Program-made: the position numbers and the translations under genes
Assembly (NCBI GenBank): GCA_001414345.1
Contig: LLCB01000425.1
Location: 1 to 39,348 of the forward strand
Length of the DNA: 39,348 nt
Source: Hymenoscyphus infarciens
Taxonomy: Eukaryota; Ascomycota; Leotiomycetes; Helotiales; Helotiaceae
Direction of reading: 5' to 3'
Notes under the pieces: model-generated
What the model saw: the letters and a program-made list of their open reading frames with translations, nothing else
Told to the model about the DNA's origin: nothing
The model's database searches: none
Shown: one piece after another, positions 22,018-32,370 of the stretch
How the letters are laid out: each line of letters begins with the position of its first letter
How positions within the stretch are numbered: position 1 is the first letter of the stretch

Positions 22018-22614
22018 CAAAGAGGCTATAGGTAGGTAGGTATTGTAGCAGGAGAACGTTGCCTCTCTCCCACCGGCGAAGCGAAAGCAATCGCCCTGAC
22101 TCTTTGGACGGAAACCCCCACTACCCATATTATATCCACTATTCAACGTGCCCACAGCAACTCGCTCTAAGGTTCCAGGTTGCGCCCACCAAGGCTGCAT
22201 TGGCTTGATACTTACTTATCAAAGGAAACTTTACTTGTCAAGGTTTCATCCAGAAAGTGGATTGGATCGCTTTGCCGGTGACTATTGTCTGTTGTCTGTT
22301 GTCTGCTTGAGACAGACTCTGATCTGTGCAGGGCAGTAGCAGATAAACCCTACCTTACCTACCTACGCTGCTCTCTGCTCCACGAGCACCATACGAGTAC
22401 AGGAGGCAGGAACGCATGTGAAGGAAACTTCTTTCAAGCAACAGGACGGAATCGGTCTTTAACCCTTCTTGACTCGCCCCCTCTTCCCTCTTGTCCCGAG
22501 CAACTTTCTCCCATTCACACTTCTGCATCGTTGCCAGTCATCCATATCCTTCTCTATCGCTTCCATTATTTTGCTTGATACCACCAGATTTTGTGCATGC
22601 AATAGTCTCGCAGA

Positions 22615-24799
22615 ATGCCTAGCTTCAACCCGTTTGGAGGCGTTACGGGTAGAACCAGTGCGACTCTATTCGAAATTCGGTATGCCATGCCGTCGCAATG
22701 CGGTGTAACAAATAGCTAATCCTGGGCAGCCTCGACGATGACATTCTGGTACTTCGTGGGGCCGAGGATGAGGCTGCTAGTCAAATTCTCAAGGGGACAG
22801 TGGTTTTGTGCCTTCCAGCCGCTCTGAAAGTCGAAGATGTGCATCTGCGAATGACGGGACAATTGAGAGTTGGGTGAGTTTGGGTGGGGAGGAAAAACCC
22901 ATTTTCACTGCTGACTTCCTCACTTCAGATGGAACGACCAGCGAGTTACCCCGAGCGGCGTATCAAATAACCGAGTCGATGAGAAGAAAGAGATATTCAA
23001 TCACCTATGGGCACCATTCTATGGCGGTGGAGGTCCTGGATCATCGTCGCGGGGCGGAGTGCTACCAGCGGGAAACTACGAATGGCCCTTTGAGCTGGTC
23101 ATACCGGGCACCATGTCGGAAAGCGTAGAAGGAATGTCCGATACCCACATCATATACAGGCTGAAGGCGACGGTTGCCAGAGGAAAATTGGCATACGACT
23201 TGCATACCTACAAGCCTGTACGGATCGTCCGAACTTTGGATCCATCCGCCTTGGAATTGGCTCATGCCATGACCGTGGAAAACATCTGGCCAAACAAGGT
23301 GGAGTATTCGCTCGTCGTCCCTCAAAAGGCCGTTGTTTTCGGAACTTTTATCGATGTTGAGATGACCTTCACTTTATTGTTGAAGGGACTCAAAATTGGC
23401 AACATAAGATGTGAACTTGTCGAAACTCAGGAATTCACCATACCAGGCCAAAGCCCATATTCGGAAAAATATTGGAAGCACGTAAGGAGTATTGATAGCT
23501 GGAATTTCGAGGTGGACGAAGAGCGGCACTACCACGACATGCTGAGCGAAGAGGGACAAGATGGTTATAAGCTGAAAGAGGTCTTGCCATTGCCCAAGAA
23601 ATTGAGCCGATGTTTACAGGATGTAGAAATACATGGGATTAAAATACGGCACAAGGTGAAGTTCAATATCGCCCTGAAAAACCCCGATGGACATGTTTCC
23701 GAAGTGAGTTCTGTCGGTGCCCTTGGGCACTTGGACACCTTGGATGAGGGAATGCAAATGCTAATTTGACTAGCTTCGCGCAAGTCTACCAGTAACCATC
23801 TTCATTTCACCCATAGCGCCCATCAACTGCGATGGTGTTATCGTGGAAACCGCAGCGACCCCAATCCCAAATTCCAATGCTGTACGACAACATGCGCCAC
23901 CACTTTACGGCGACCACATTATGGACCAGTTGTACGCTGATGTGGACACATCAGGTTTCATGACACCAGCTCCTCAATCCGGAATGAATACGCCGTTCTA
24001 CGCCCAATCAAGAGCTGGTTCCCATGAGAACCTTGCAGGCTTGAGTGGCCTGACTTCAATAGAAAACAATTCCCACCATCATCCAGCCGGGGCTGTGACA
24101 CCTGCAGCTTTGTCCTCCAGACTTCAGAATTTGAACATTGGTTCCCGAAGCACCAGTTTTCTACGGAGACATACAGGATCACACTCTGGTGGAACTACCC
24201 CTCACACACAACAGTACCACCCCAATAACGACGACGGCGGATATTTTGGAAACCACGGTCACTCTGCTAGCATGCAGAGCATATCCGGTCACCACAGCCG
24301 GGATCCAGTCAACAGTGGGCACAGCGCTGGCCAAAGAAGCAATCCATTGAGTCGTCGTAACAGTCACGATGAGAATGGAGCGTCCCGATTGACTAGCGGA
24401 AACCAAACACCCGAGCATGTCGATTTTCCAGATTTGACCAAAGTACCATCATATCAGACAGCCGTCAAAACGCCAGTCCGAGGAATGAGTTATAACGAAA
24501 ACTTGCCAAATTACGAAGCAGTCATTTCACAACCACCTAGCCCCAATCGGCGATTCAGTACTATGGCTGGGAGCAGTTTGGTCACCCCTGGCTCCGCACC
24601 CGCAACCTCTGTAGAGAATATCCCGCGTACTACACCAAACGATCATGCAAATCCTTCCACCACTACCGCTATAACGAGGAATCCTTGGTCCTCGATGGGA
24701 TTCACACCTATACATCCGCCCGCATCTGCCGTTACGGCCACCGGTGACGCAGATGAGAGAAGACGATCGAGTGCTTTACAAAATAGAGATAGGCATTAG
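22615..24799 (+). CDS. Arrestin-related trafficking adaptor (ArtA/CreD family, four exons)
   Basis: Exons 22615-22679, 22730-22873, 22929-23703 and 23774-24799 join to 2010 nt (669 aa). Introns of 50, 55 and 70 nt have GT...AG ends, and GCTAAT or CTGAC branch sites are visible. The start MPSFNPFGG and the first exon of 65 nt are chosen because splicing joins LFEIR directly to LDDDILVLRG and the arrestin strand LKGTVVLCLP. The arrestin N domain lies at about 15-165 and the C domain at about 190-345, the latter completed as HVSE/LRASLPVTIFIS across intron 3. The Ser/Gly/His-rich tail holds PPLY, VPSY and LPNY motifs that should recruit the HECT ubiquitin ligase Rsp5/HulA. Relatives link the ligase to plasma-membrane permeases for endocytosis, or act in carbon repression (CreD). 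Exact orthology between ArtA and CreD is not settled here. Confidence 0.92.
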
Positions 24800-25304
24800 A
24801 GATTGAAGCGAGAATAGAGCGCTTCGGATTTTTGATTTTTTTTGCTTGCTGCGAGAAAGGCGTTTAGAGTAGCATGGGATTAGAAGTATAGATAGCATAG
24901 CATTACGGCGTTTCTTCTAAGTTGGCAACCAGGAGGATGAAATGGATTCATGAATTAAATAGAATCATGGTTTGGGGAGTGTTTTGTTTTTTAGGGTAGA
25001 AGGATGGGATGGGATGGGATGGGAGTAATACAGCGGATAGATCACCTCTCTTGAATATAAATAAATATGAACTTTGTAGACCTAGAAAGTCTTGGCTTGT
25101 GAGAGGAACTTTATTCTACTCTATTTTACACTCTCTAATAATTTCTAATAAGTCGTCTTACGTTGGAATACTTGGAGTTGGCAGGTCTTGTAGCTATCCC
25201 TGTAGATAGCTTCGAAATCACGATGCACGTGCCGTCCAAACTTCCCCCAAACCACAATATATTTCCCGACTCAATATATCCTCATCAACACCACACCCAC
25301 CACA
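24800..25304. other. Intergenic region between arrestin and ATP12 genes
   Basis: This 505-nt stretch holds the arrestin 3' UTR and the ATP12 promoter. A GGGAT pentanucleotide repeat (about four copies) lies at 25002-25024. The last 60 bases are C/A-rich leader sequence ending in CACAATGAAA. Frames at 25009-25209 and 25163-25624 are not supported. Confidence 0.65.
25002..25024. repeat. 5-bp tandem repeat GGGAT
   Basis: About four and a half uninterrupted copies. This is a simple microsatellite. Confidence 0.9.
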
Positions 25305-26510
25305 ATGAAACGCATAACCCAATCACCTCTAGCAGAAGCCGTAAAGGCTCTGCGGAGCCATTCCCAACCTCAAAGAACCACTCTCTTCTCTCAACGCTGC
25401 CTCCACACCTCTCCTCCGAAATCCGCAACGATAGCAAACATCACAGCATCCGGTCCACCACCAACTGCCCCAGTTCCCAGTGCAGACCATGTGGACTCCC
25501 GGGTAGCCCGTCGAAGAAAGCAAGCGGATTTGTTGAAGAGGGGACAGGATATGAGAGCTGTGGCGGGAGGAAAGGGAGGTGGGACTGCGAAGACGAAGAG
25601 GTTTTGGAAACATGTTCATGTTAAGCATGCTGATGGTACATTTCACCCCCGCCCCCGATATAATAAGAGGAATTGGAGTGATGGGAATATTATGGGATGG
25701 AAGCTAACACAAGAAATAGAAGGTCTCCAAGTCCACCTAGATACCCGTCCCCTCCGTCGCCCCTCCAAACAACTCCTCCTCATCCCCCACCACAAACCCC
25801 ATCTCGCCTCCGCCATAGCATTAGAATGGGACCTCCTCGTCTCCGCCCAACAAGCTATGCGTCAACATCTCATCCCGCTCACCTCCCTCCTATCCCGCGC
25901 CCTCGATATCGCAGACGAAGATGCAGCGGGAGGCGGGGAGATCAGAGAAAATATCGTCAAGACTGTGATGCGATATCTAGATACCGATTCTCTATTGTGT
26001 TGGGCACCAGAACCACCTGCTGATCCGCCAGGATATGAAACACATGTTGATCGAGTAGAGAGCCTGAGGAGTATCCAGAGGAGAACCGCGGAACCTATAA
26101 TCGCGTTCTTGACGGAGAAGGTGTGGCCTGGGATTGAGATTTTACCGGTGCTGGATGCGGATAGTATTGTTCCTCGTGCGCAACCGCAGATGACGAAGGA
26201 TGTTATCAAAGGGTGGGTGAGCGGCCTTCCAGCTTTTGAACTTGCAGGCTTGGAACGCGGGGTTTTGGCGGGTAAGGGGTTATTGGGTGCGGTCAGGCTG
26301 TTGGTTGAGTGGAGTACGGAACTGGGACATCTTAGGGGGGAGGGGGAGAGGAAATTTGGGGTTGAGGAGGCAGCGAGGGCGGCGAGTACGGAGGTTGATT
26401 GGCAGACGGGGATGTGGGGGGAGGTGGAGGATACTCATGATGTTGAAAAGGAGGATGTTAGGAGGCAGATGGGGAGTGTGATATTGCTTGTTTCGGGGGA
26501 GAAGGTGTAA
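25305..26510 (+). CDS. ATP12: Mitochondrial F1-ATPase assembly chaperone ATP12
   Basis: The frame from ATG 25305 to TAA 26510 is open throughout (401 codons). Probably 25636-25713 is a 78-nt intron that happens to keep frame, giving 375 aa: it starts GTACAT, has a GCTAAC branch 7 nt before its AAG end, and its removal joins KRFWKHVHVKHAD to EIEGLQVHLDTRPLRRPSK, as in the family. The first ~35 residues are Arg/Ser-rich without acidic residues and end at RCLHTSPP, a typical mitochondrial presequence. Family blocks follow: ALEWDLL, the long middle helix region, and the C-terminal STEVDWQTGMWGEVEDTHDVEKEDVRRQ. ATP12 binds the F1 alpha subunit in the matrix and prevents its aggregation before assembly with beta. 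It is tandem with the arrestin gene on the same strand, with no sign of co-regulation. Confidence 0.9.
   Translation: MKRITQSPLAEAVKALRSHSQPQRTTLFSQRCLHTSPPKSATIANITASGPPPTAPVPSADHVDSRVARRRKQADLLKRGQDMRAVAGGKGGGTAKTKRFWKHVHVKHADGTFHPRPRYNKRNWSDGNIMGWKLTQEIEGLQVHLDTRPLRRPSKQLLLIPHHKPHLASAIALEWDLLVSAQQAMRQHLIPLTSLLSRALDIADEDAAGGGEIRENIVKTVMRYLDTDSLLCWAPEPPADPPGYETHVDRVESLRSIQRRTAEPIIAFLTEKVWPGIEILPVLDADSIVPRAQPQMTKDVIKGWVSGLPAFELAGLERGVLAGKGLLGAVRLLVEWSTELGHLRGEGERKFGVEEAARAASTEVDWQTGMWGEVEDTHDVEKEDVRRQMGSVILLVSGEKV
25636..25713 (+). other. Cryptic in-frame intron of ATP12
   Basis: The 78-nt segment has GTACAT at the 5' side, GCTAAC as a branch site and AACACAAG at the 3' side. It has no stop and is divisible by three, so a frame-based gene call would include it as 26 extra residues (starting GTFHPRPRYNKR). 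Those residues interrupt a conserved ATP12 block. Confidence 0.8.
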
Positions 26511-27474
26511 ATTTGGAGGTGTAGGTTGTAAAATACTGTATGAGAGCTTTGTATATTTTGGTTTGAACTGCTTGCCTCTAAGCGGAAGGGCGGGATGGCA
26601 AATTGATCTCAAACGGAAGGGTGGAAAGTTGGGTATGTGATTGAGATTCGAGAGCTTCCATGTCTAGCGGTGTGTTCTGATACTCCGTCGAGACTGGTTA
26701 TCTTGGATGAAGCCATTGAAATCTCACCCAAGTGAGCATATCACTCGACGTTGGGGGAAGGTGTTTCAATTGGTGATCATTCGGGGCTGCTACCACGGAG
26801 AAGGGGGAAGTGAGAGGTTGTGAGAAAAAGGCTGCTATAAAATAATTTTAAAAAAGGTACAGTACTTATTTGACAAAAGTGAGTAAATCTAATACTCAAT
26901 TTTACCACAAGCGAGTAAATCCAATGCTTACTTTTCCTATTGACGCGAGATACTCAGATAGCTTGTGTTTTGAATGACTTACTGCGTTACTCGTTAGCAG
27001 AAAGGTCACAAGATAGTACCCAGAACGTCCATGAAAGCTCACAGACTCTCTTAAACTTGAACAATCTACTATACACATCGACGTTTTTTTCTGTTTCTTT
27101 TCGTAGCGATGAAAGTTAGCGAGGCTTTTTTTCATATCGTTCTTGCTTACATTTTCCTTTGTCTATCTTGGCAACTTGCAAGACAAGAAGACTCGTACCG
27201 TCTCGGTGTTTCGAGGAATATTTTGAGTCTAGACAATATATCCCCTCTATCTTTGTCTTTTCGCAATGAGTTGGAACTCGTAGGTTCTTTCTTCTGCTAG
27301 GCGTAGTTCTAAACCCATGTGAGCCCTTACGGGAATCGTCTTATACTAAGTCGTAAGAAACAGAGGCGTCTAAAGCAGAGAACCATGGTCTCGACTTGGT
27401 TCAAAAATAATAATCACTCTAGGAGAGTTATATAACCTAACCCCCTCTCTCCATCTTCCCATCTTCATACTTAG
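26511..27474. other. Intergenic region downstream of ATP12
   Basis: Mostly normal composition. The motif GAGTAAATC with related flanks occurs twice (26881-26889 and 26913-26921). An ATG frame at 27109-27300 would encode 63 residues with a hydrophobic N-terminal segment (IVLAYIFLCLSW). It could be a small secreted protein, but it has no Cys-rich pattern or family resemblance and is not called as a gene. Confidence 0.5.
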
Positions 27475-28201
27475 CTAACGACTCACTCTAAAATAGATCC
27501 TAAACTTATCCTCTGCGCATACCGCGTACAATACCTCTTCAAAACACCACTCTACGCCGACGTCGATATCTCGAGCCAGATACTAAGCTGTTATATTATA
27601 CATTTGTATCCTAAGGCTTCGAGTCGTGAGGAAAATCCTGCGCCTGATACGGCGGAGGAGCTTGTAAGAGATCTGAAGACTTTGTCGGATGGGTTTATTG
27701 AGGAACTCCAGAGGTTGTGGGTGAGAGAGGAAGCTCGGGCTGAGTGGGACATGGAAATTCTTACGTGGGATGAGACGGAGGGTTTAGAGGGGTGCTTAAG
27801 AGGACTTGAGATTGAGTATTCGGGGAGTGGGTTGGGAAAACAGAGCGAGGCATCTGTTAAGCGAGTGGAGAATTCAGACTGTATCGATATCACGGAAACC
27901 CCGGACGAGATAGATGGAGATACCTTATACAAAAACAGACAAGAAGCGAGAAGCCAACCCAAGCTATCCACCCTCTTCGGCAACTCACAGAACAACTAAA
28001 CATGAGCAGACCGGCATTATGATTAGAAAGGATTCGTCGGATGAGCTGGATCTGAGCCCTCATAATCCCGAAGAGCCCACAACTGATTCGACGAGAAACA
28101 TCAAGCTGCCCATTAAGCGAGGAACTAGTCTCGGTCATCCGTCCCCTGGAGTATTTGAAACCACATCTGACTTCGCAGATGTTTATGGCGATCCTAGGTA
28201 G
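27475..28201 (+). pseudogene. Unrecognised partial or broken gene
   Basis: One frame is open from 27475 to 27999 without an ATG in its early part. It may start after an intron ending AAAATAG near 27495, giving DPKLILCAYRVQYLFKTPLY... and later EELVRDLKTLSDGFIEELQRLWVREEARAEWDMEIL. The amino-acid mix and amphipathic helices look like real protein. From about 27914 a second frame is open to 28201 (acidic, with Ser/Pro/Thr) and would need a frameshift or an unseen intron. No start exon is found upstream: the ATG near 27386 stops after 16 codons. A+T-rich repeat sequence begins directly after 28205. I read it as a gene remnant at a repeat boundary. The function is unknown. Confidence 0.4.
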
Positions 28202-29560
28202 TATTTGTATGGAGAGGAAGTAAGTGGGCCGATGACAATATTATAGATCTCCTAGGTCCCGGTCGCGAGCGAACCTATGAACTACCAGCATATCCAGTTC
28301 CTACTCTATTCCGTGTTCCCCTACAATGTTATACTAGACAAGGTAAAGAGACGCTACCTACTTTCGTATCTAGATTTGCCAAGTCCTTATAGAAATCTAT
28401 ACTAAGACTTAGAGGAGGGGGACGAGCAGTGTAGTCGATAGTATTTACAATATTATACTACTACGATATATTATTAGAAACCTACTTTAATATATACTAT
28501 TTATACTATTTAAACACTACGATATCTAATAATATTATCCTTTATATTATTAGTATTTTAAATGATATTATAATACTATTATAGTATTACTAAGTCTAAA
28601 TCTTTAAGCTTTTTACTTTAGATTTTAACTCTACTTCTTTTTAGCTTTATCTTTTAAAACTATATAATATAACGTATAATATAGAAAATATATTATTAAA
28701 TAGCTAGAATTATAGAGCTATTTAAATTAAGTATTTTAAAAAAAGAATTATATAAATAGCTCTTAAACTAATCTAAGTAATATAAAGTAATAAATATAGC
28801 TTATATAAGATAGATTTCTAGATATATTTCTATTAATACTAAGTACTAATTTCATAATAATAACGTTAGATTAAAAGCTATAATATAATAGATTAATATA
28901 TTAAATTTATTAAATTTTACTCTTTAATTATATATAAAGATTAACTAAATTAATATTTATAAAAATTTAGATTTTATACTACTCTAGCTAAAATTTATAT
29001 ACCTTTCTATAAAACGGTTTTATTTATATAAATAAGGTCTTATATACTTAATTTTTATTCGATTAATACGTATATAGGCTTAAAAGAAAGCTCTAAATTA
29101 AAGCTTTCTAATAATATAATTAAAACTTAATTCTATAATATAGAGAATTTTTAATCGTACTCTAAAGATAATAGACTTTAGATATTTAATTTAGCTTTAT
29201 TATACGTTCTAGTATATTATACTATAATTAGCTAAAATATATTTTATTTATTTATAGATTAAAGAGTATTAATTATAATTACTTTAAATATAAAAAAGGT
29301 CTTTAAAAGACTCTCTCTTTCTCTCTAAAAAGTCTTCTATCTTTATTCTTTATATTTATCTTAAAGTTACTCTATAATTAATATCTATCTCTTTTTAATA
29401 CTAGTTACTAAGAAATTATAACTTCTACTACTACTATTAATACTTTAAAGGTTTAATAACTTTAGTTCTTCTAATTACTTCTACGATTTTATCTTTTATT
29501 TATTACTTCTATATCTTACTTTTTACTAATTTACTATATTCTCTTAAATATTAAACTCTT
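28202..29560. other. A+T-rich RIP-like block, internal repeat remnant
   Basis: There is no gene. From about 28440 CpA and TpG are rare and all frames are closed. It lies directly inside the inner edge of an LTR fragment (29561), so it may be the eroded 5' internal part of a second minus-strand copia-type element. No protein motif is left to prove this. Confidence 0.5.
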
Positions 29561-29665
29561 TATTAGTATAACTTATAGTTATAAAAGCGATGTAAAAAGA
29601 GTTATATTATCGTTCGTATATACCGAGTAAAGCTAGCTACGATGCCTACTTAAGTAGTTCTTAAG
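29561..29665 (-). mobile_element. Ty1/copia LTR fragment (inner end)
   Basis: 29561-29632 matches 39277-39348 almost base for base; the differences I see are C/T or G/A. Both copies begin TATTAGTATAAC on the plus strand and diverge outside that point, which marks the shared inner LTR edge (3' end of the LTR on the minus strand). The fragment is cut off by the 318-bp TIR element at 29666. Confidence 0.6.
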
Positions 29666-29983
29666 TATAACGGCACGAAATATATATAACTACAGAAGAG
29701 GTATATAGGAGTGCGTTTAGTAGAATAACGTATGTAAATACTAGGCTCTGATATAGAAGAAAAGGAAAAACTAGCCTTTTCTGACTCTAAGAGAGTAGGC
29801 TGCTATATACAAGAGGTTTAGACTATATAAAAGAGTCTGAAACCGACTAACGTTATACGTCGGCTAATACAAAAGCTCGAACCTACGTAACCTTTCTAAA
29901 ATAGATAATGTAAGATAATAACTACTGAAACCTTATATATAGTAGGTACTCCTAGCTGTCTAGGATGATAGTATAGTATTATA
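29666..29983. mobile_element. 318-bp TIR element, copy A (MITE-like)
   Basis: Starts TATAACGGCA and ends with a C/T- and G/A-mutated form of TGCCGTTATA. It is the same length as copy B and about 89% identical to it by eye, with nearly all differences being transitions. Flanks on both sides differ from copy B, so the unit itself is the mobile part. A TA target, as for Tc1/mariner-type MITEs, is compatible with the ends. Internal stems include CCGAC/GTCGG and GGTTTAGACT/AGTCTGAAACC. It has no coding capacity. Confidence 0.7.
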
Positions 29984-30683
29984 TCCCTCTCCTTTGAAAA
30001 AGACTTATCCCGAGTCTTCTCTCTCTTATTATTCAAGGCTGAATTAGGATAGTGTAAGTGTTATAACATTTGTTGTATTTGTTAATTTTGTTATAAGCGA
30101 GAAGGTAGATTAGAGTCTAAATCGTAGCTGACCTAGGTTCGAAGATGCTTTGTTTATTATAATATTATAAGCGAGACGAGATGTTGAGATGTCGATTTTA
30201 GGTCTGAATCGTAACTGTAGATGCTTGTAAAGAGACTTCGTTTCTAATCCTTTAATATTAAAACAAGCATTCGCGTCTACTAAAAGAGTATAGTCTAATC
30301 TGACTAGTAGGTTAGAGAAAGTTCAAAGTTCAAAGTTCAAAAGTTCAAAAAGTTCAAAGTAGAGTCAGAGACGAATTTAGAGTAGAGTCGGAAGTTGTTC
30401 AGTTATGATTAGTAGTAATAACTTAACTAAGAGCTCACTTCGAGAGCGTACTAATTCGTATCTAAGTCGAATTCGAATAAAAAAGAGTATAGGTTTAAAA
30501 ACAGTTTAGAATAAAGTTGGAACCGAAAAGTCGATAATATCGTAGATAGTAATAACTTAGCTAAGAGGTTACTATCCTTTCGAGTGCGTACTGATTCGCA
30601 TCCGATTCGAAGAATTTTAAAATGAAACTTCTAGATCCGGCTAGAAGTGAAAAGAATGTAAGACTCTTATCAGAGTCGGTGAG
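29984..30683. other. Repeat-rich non-coding stretch
   Basis: Composition is intermediate. It holds a short run of AAAGTTC words (30319-30360) and two copies of a ~105-bp unit with the palindromic core CTTA(A/G)CTAAG (about 30378-30476 and 30503-30614), with a third copy near 31579-31700. No gene is seen. Confidence 0.5.
30378..30614. repeat. Two copies of a ~105-bp dispersed repeat
   Basis: Each unit runs from a TTTAGA(G/A)TA(G/A)AGT(C/T)GGA-type block, through TAGTAATAACTTA(A/G)CTAAGAG, to a GCGTACT(A/G)ATTCG(T/C)ATC block. Copies lie at about 30378-30476 and 30503-30614. A third copy, mutated more heavily, lies at about 31579-31700. Confidence 0.65.
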
Positions 30684-31001
30684 GTTTCGGCTGGTCAAAA
30701 GCGAAGTTGTTGCCGAAGTTGTTGTATTATCCAAAGTTCAGAACAATAATAAGGGTAGTTTCGGCTGGTCAAAGGAGTTTATTGCCGAATATTATCAAAG
30801 TTTAAAATTTATTGTCCGAGTATCTAGGGACAAAAAAAAGGGGTAGGGTTTCAGCTGGTTAAATAAACTTAATTCCGAATTTAAAAATGCTATCCGATGT
30901 TTAAGACAACAAAAGGAGGAGTTTCAGATAGTCAAAGGCGAAGTTTATTTCCGAAGTTGTCAGAGTTTCGCTGTCCAAAGTTCGGGACAACAAAAAGGGT
31001 A
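30684..31001 (+). repeat. Four tandem repeats of 73-90 bp, each with two hairpins
   Basis: Units begin at 30684, 30758, 30848 and 30921, each with GTTTCGGCTGGTCAAA or a variant; a fifth start at 31002 does not continue. In units 1 and 2 TTCGGC pairs with GCCGAA. Near the unit end TTGTCC pairs with GGACAA in unit 2 (loop of 10) and TGTCC pairs with GGACA in unit 4 (loop of 8), so the arms are kept while the loops differ. The open frame 30622-30846 crosses two units and has no known domain. Confidence 0.75.
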
Positions 31002-31704
31002 GTTTCGGGTACGACATTTATCGGTACTGTCGTAGGAACTATGTTACTCAGGCCTATAGGCCGCCTTGTTCCCTTCAGCAATTCAGGTCTAAATCGAGGT
31101 ACTTAAGGACTTAATTATCATCTTCCGATTTTAGAAGAAGAGTCGCTATTATATTATAAGGGATTCGGAGCTAAACTAGATAAGGATAGAGGGGTATTCT
31201 TTTAAACCGAAGTACTAATTATAAGTAACTTAGCGTTTCAGCATATCTCCTTATCTATAGCTAAAAGATCGTTTACTATTTTAGTAAAGTTATAATTCTA
31301 GTATCTCTTAAAAGTAGTAGACACGTTTTAGAGCTAAGGTATAATCTTATCTTATCTTATATATAAAAGAACTCTTCTAACTCTAGTATCTCTCTAAGTA
31401 TAGCTATACTCGAAAAGTAACTTTTTAAAGTTAGTAAAAGTTTCTTTAATATAATCTTCTAATTCCTAATTCCACTTCTATCTCTTTTAACTTCTATCTC
31501 TTTTAACCTTTATACCAGTAGGGACTCGGTCTATAACCGTAGTCTTTTTAAATATTCGTTAATAGAGGTTTAAGAGAAGTTTAGAGTAGAGTTAGATAAT
31601 ATTTAGTTAGGATTAATAGTAATAACTTAGCTAAGAGCTTACTTCTAAGTTTCGTCTTAATAGAAAGCATATTTCAACTAATTCGTATCTAATTCTAGAG
31701 TTAG
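31002..31704. other. Gene-free stretch
   Basis: The first 100 bases are of normal composition; the rest is A+T-rich with TCTCTT(T)A-type words. It contains the third copy of the CTTAGCTAAG-bearing repeat (about 31579-31700). No coding sequence is seen. Confidence 0.5.
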
Positions 31705-32093
31705 GAAGTAGTAGAAAGGCATTAGAGGTAGAGGCTTATAAGCAAAAGAGGTCTGAATTTAAGCTTTAAAAGTAAAGAAGAGTTTAAACAAAGGTTCGAA
31801 AGAGGGTCGGATCAGTAAGGGTTTAGAAGCAGAGTATTTATTAACTTTATAGTTTACTTATGATTTTATCTATCTTATCTAATCGATTATTTTATCCTTT
31901 ATATACTACTATCTCGTCTATATATCGTCTATATTTAAAAAGTCTTTTTAGAAGGCTAAGCCCTTATTGTTTCATAACTTTTTATTTTTAGGTATACAAG
32001 TAAGGATCGGAGAGGGTTCAGAGGGTCTTTTTAAAAAGGGAGGTGGTGGCCCTAGAAAGGGTTTTGTCGCTCGACGCCACGTGGCGGAACTGA
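31705..32093 (+). repeat. Direct repeat, copy 1 (~390 bp)
   Basis: Shares an ordered series of blocks with 32371-32716: a GGCAT(T/C)AG(A/G)GG(T/C)AG start, AAAG(A/G)GGTCTGAA, TCGATTATTTTATCCTTTATATAC, CTCGTCTA, CCCTTATTRTTTCA, and a GAAAG...CGACGCC...GC(G/A)GAACT end. It is longer than copy 2 because of extra sequence near 31980-32010. It could be a long terminal repeat of a short element or a tandem duplication with period about 666 bp. Confidence 0.6.
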
Positions 32094-32370
32094 ATTCGAC
32101 ATCTTCGTCGTCTATTCGCAAGGATCCGAAAGCGTTCTAAGCATCCTCCGTCTTATAACTGGTTAAAAAGTAGGTATCTAAAAGGGTAACTATCTCTTCT
32201 TAATCTTAGAAAGTATTCTGAACCGACTCTAACTCGTATCTGGGCTCTAGGTAATTCCTAGCTAGTCTAGTTATCGTACCCTAAATAAGGGCTTTACGTG
32301 TTAGTTTTGGTTATCTTGCTTTTTTGTTAAGGTCAGAGGGTATTCGAAGGGGCTTCGGTGCTGTGTCAGG

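Larger units (their letters stand above)
19761..22614. other. Divergent 2.85-kb intergenic region between P450 and arrestin genes
   Basis: This holds both 5' flanks and several simple repeats: GCACACT at 20779-20811, a TTTTTA/TTTTAA tract at 21510-21577 and GGACAGA at 21988-22017. Two open frames, 19903-20463 (- , 186 aa) and 20476-20937 (+ , 153 aa from TTG), have no domain, signal or family resemblance and are not called. The final few hundred bases before 22615 are pyrimidine-rich, as expected of a fungal leader. Confidence 0.6.

Noticed and set aside
25163..25624. 153-codon frame overlapping the ATP12 start
   Set aside because: It is a shadow in another frame of the ATP12 5' region, which has the supported start, presequence and family match.
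27109..27300. 63-residue ORF with hydrophobic N-terminus, possible small secreted protein
   Set aside because: No cysteine pattern, no family resemblance and weak context; a frame of this length is common by chance.
29666..29983. Reading the 318-bp unit as a solo LTR of the copia element
   Set aside because: Its ends form inverted repeats TATAACGGCA/TGCCGTTATA, and the flanks of the two copies are unrelated. The copia LTR edge is instead supported by the 29561/39277 match.
30684..31001. CRISPR-like array
   Set aside because: Units are long, degenerate and lack distinct spacers, and the host is a fungus.
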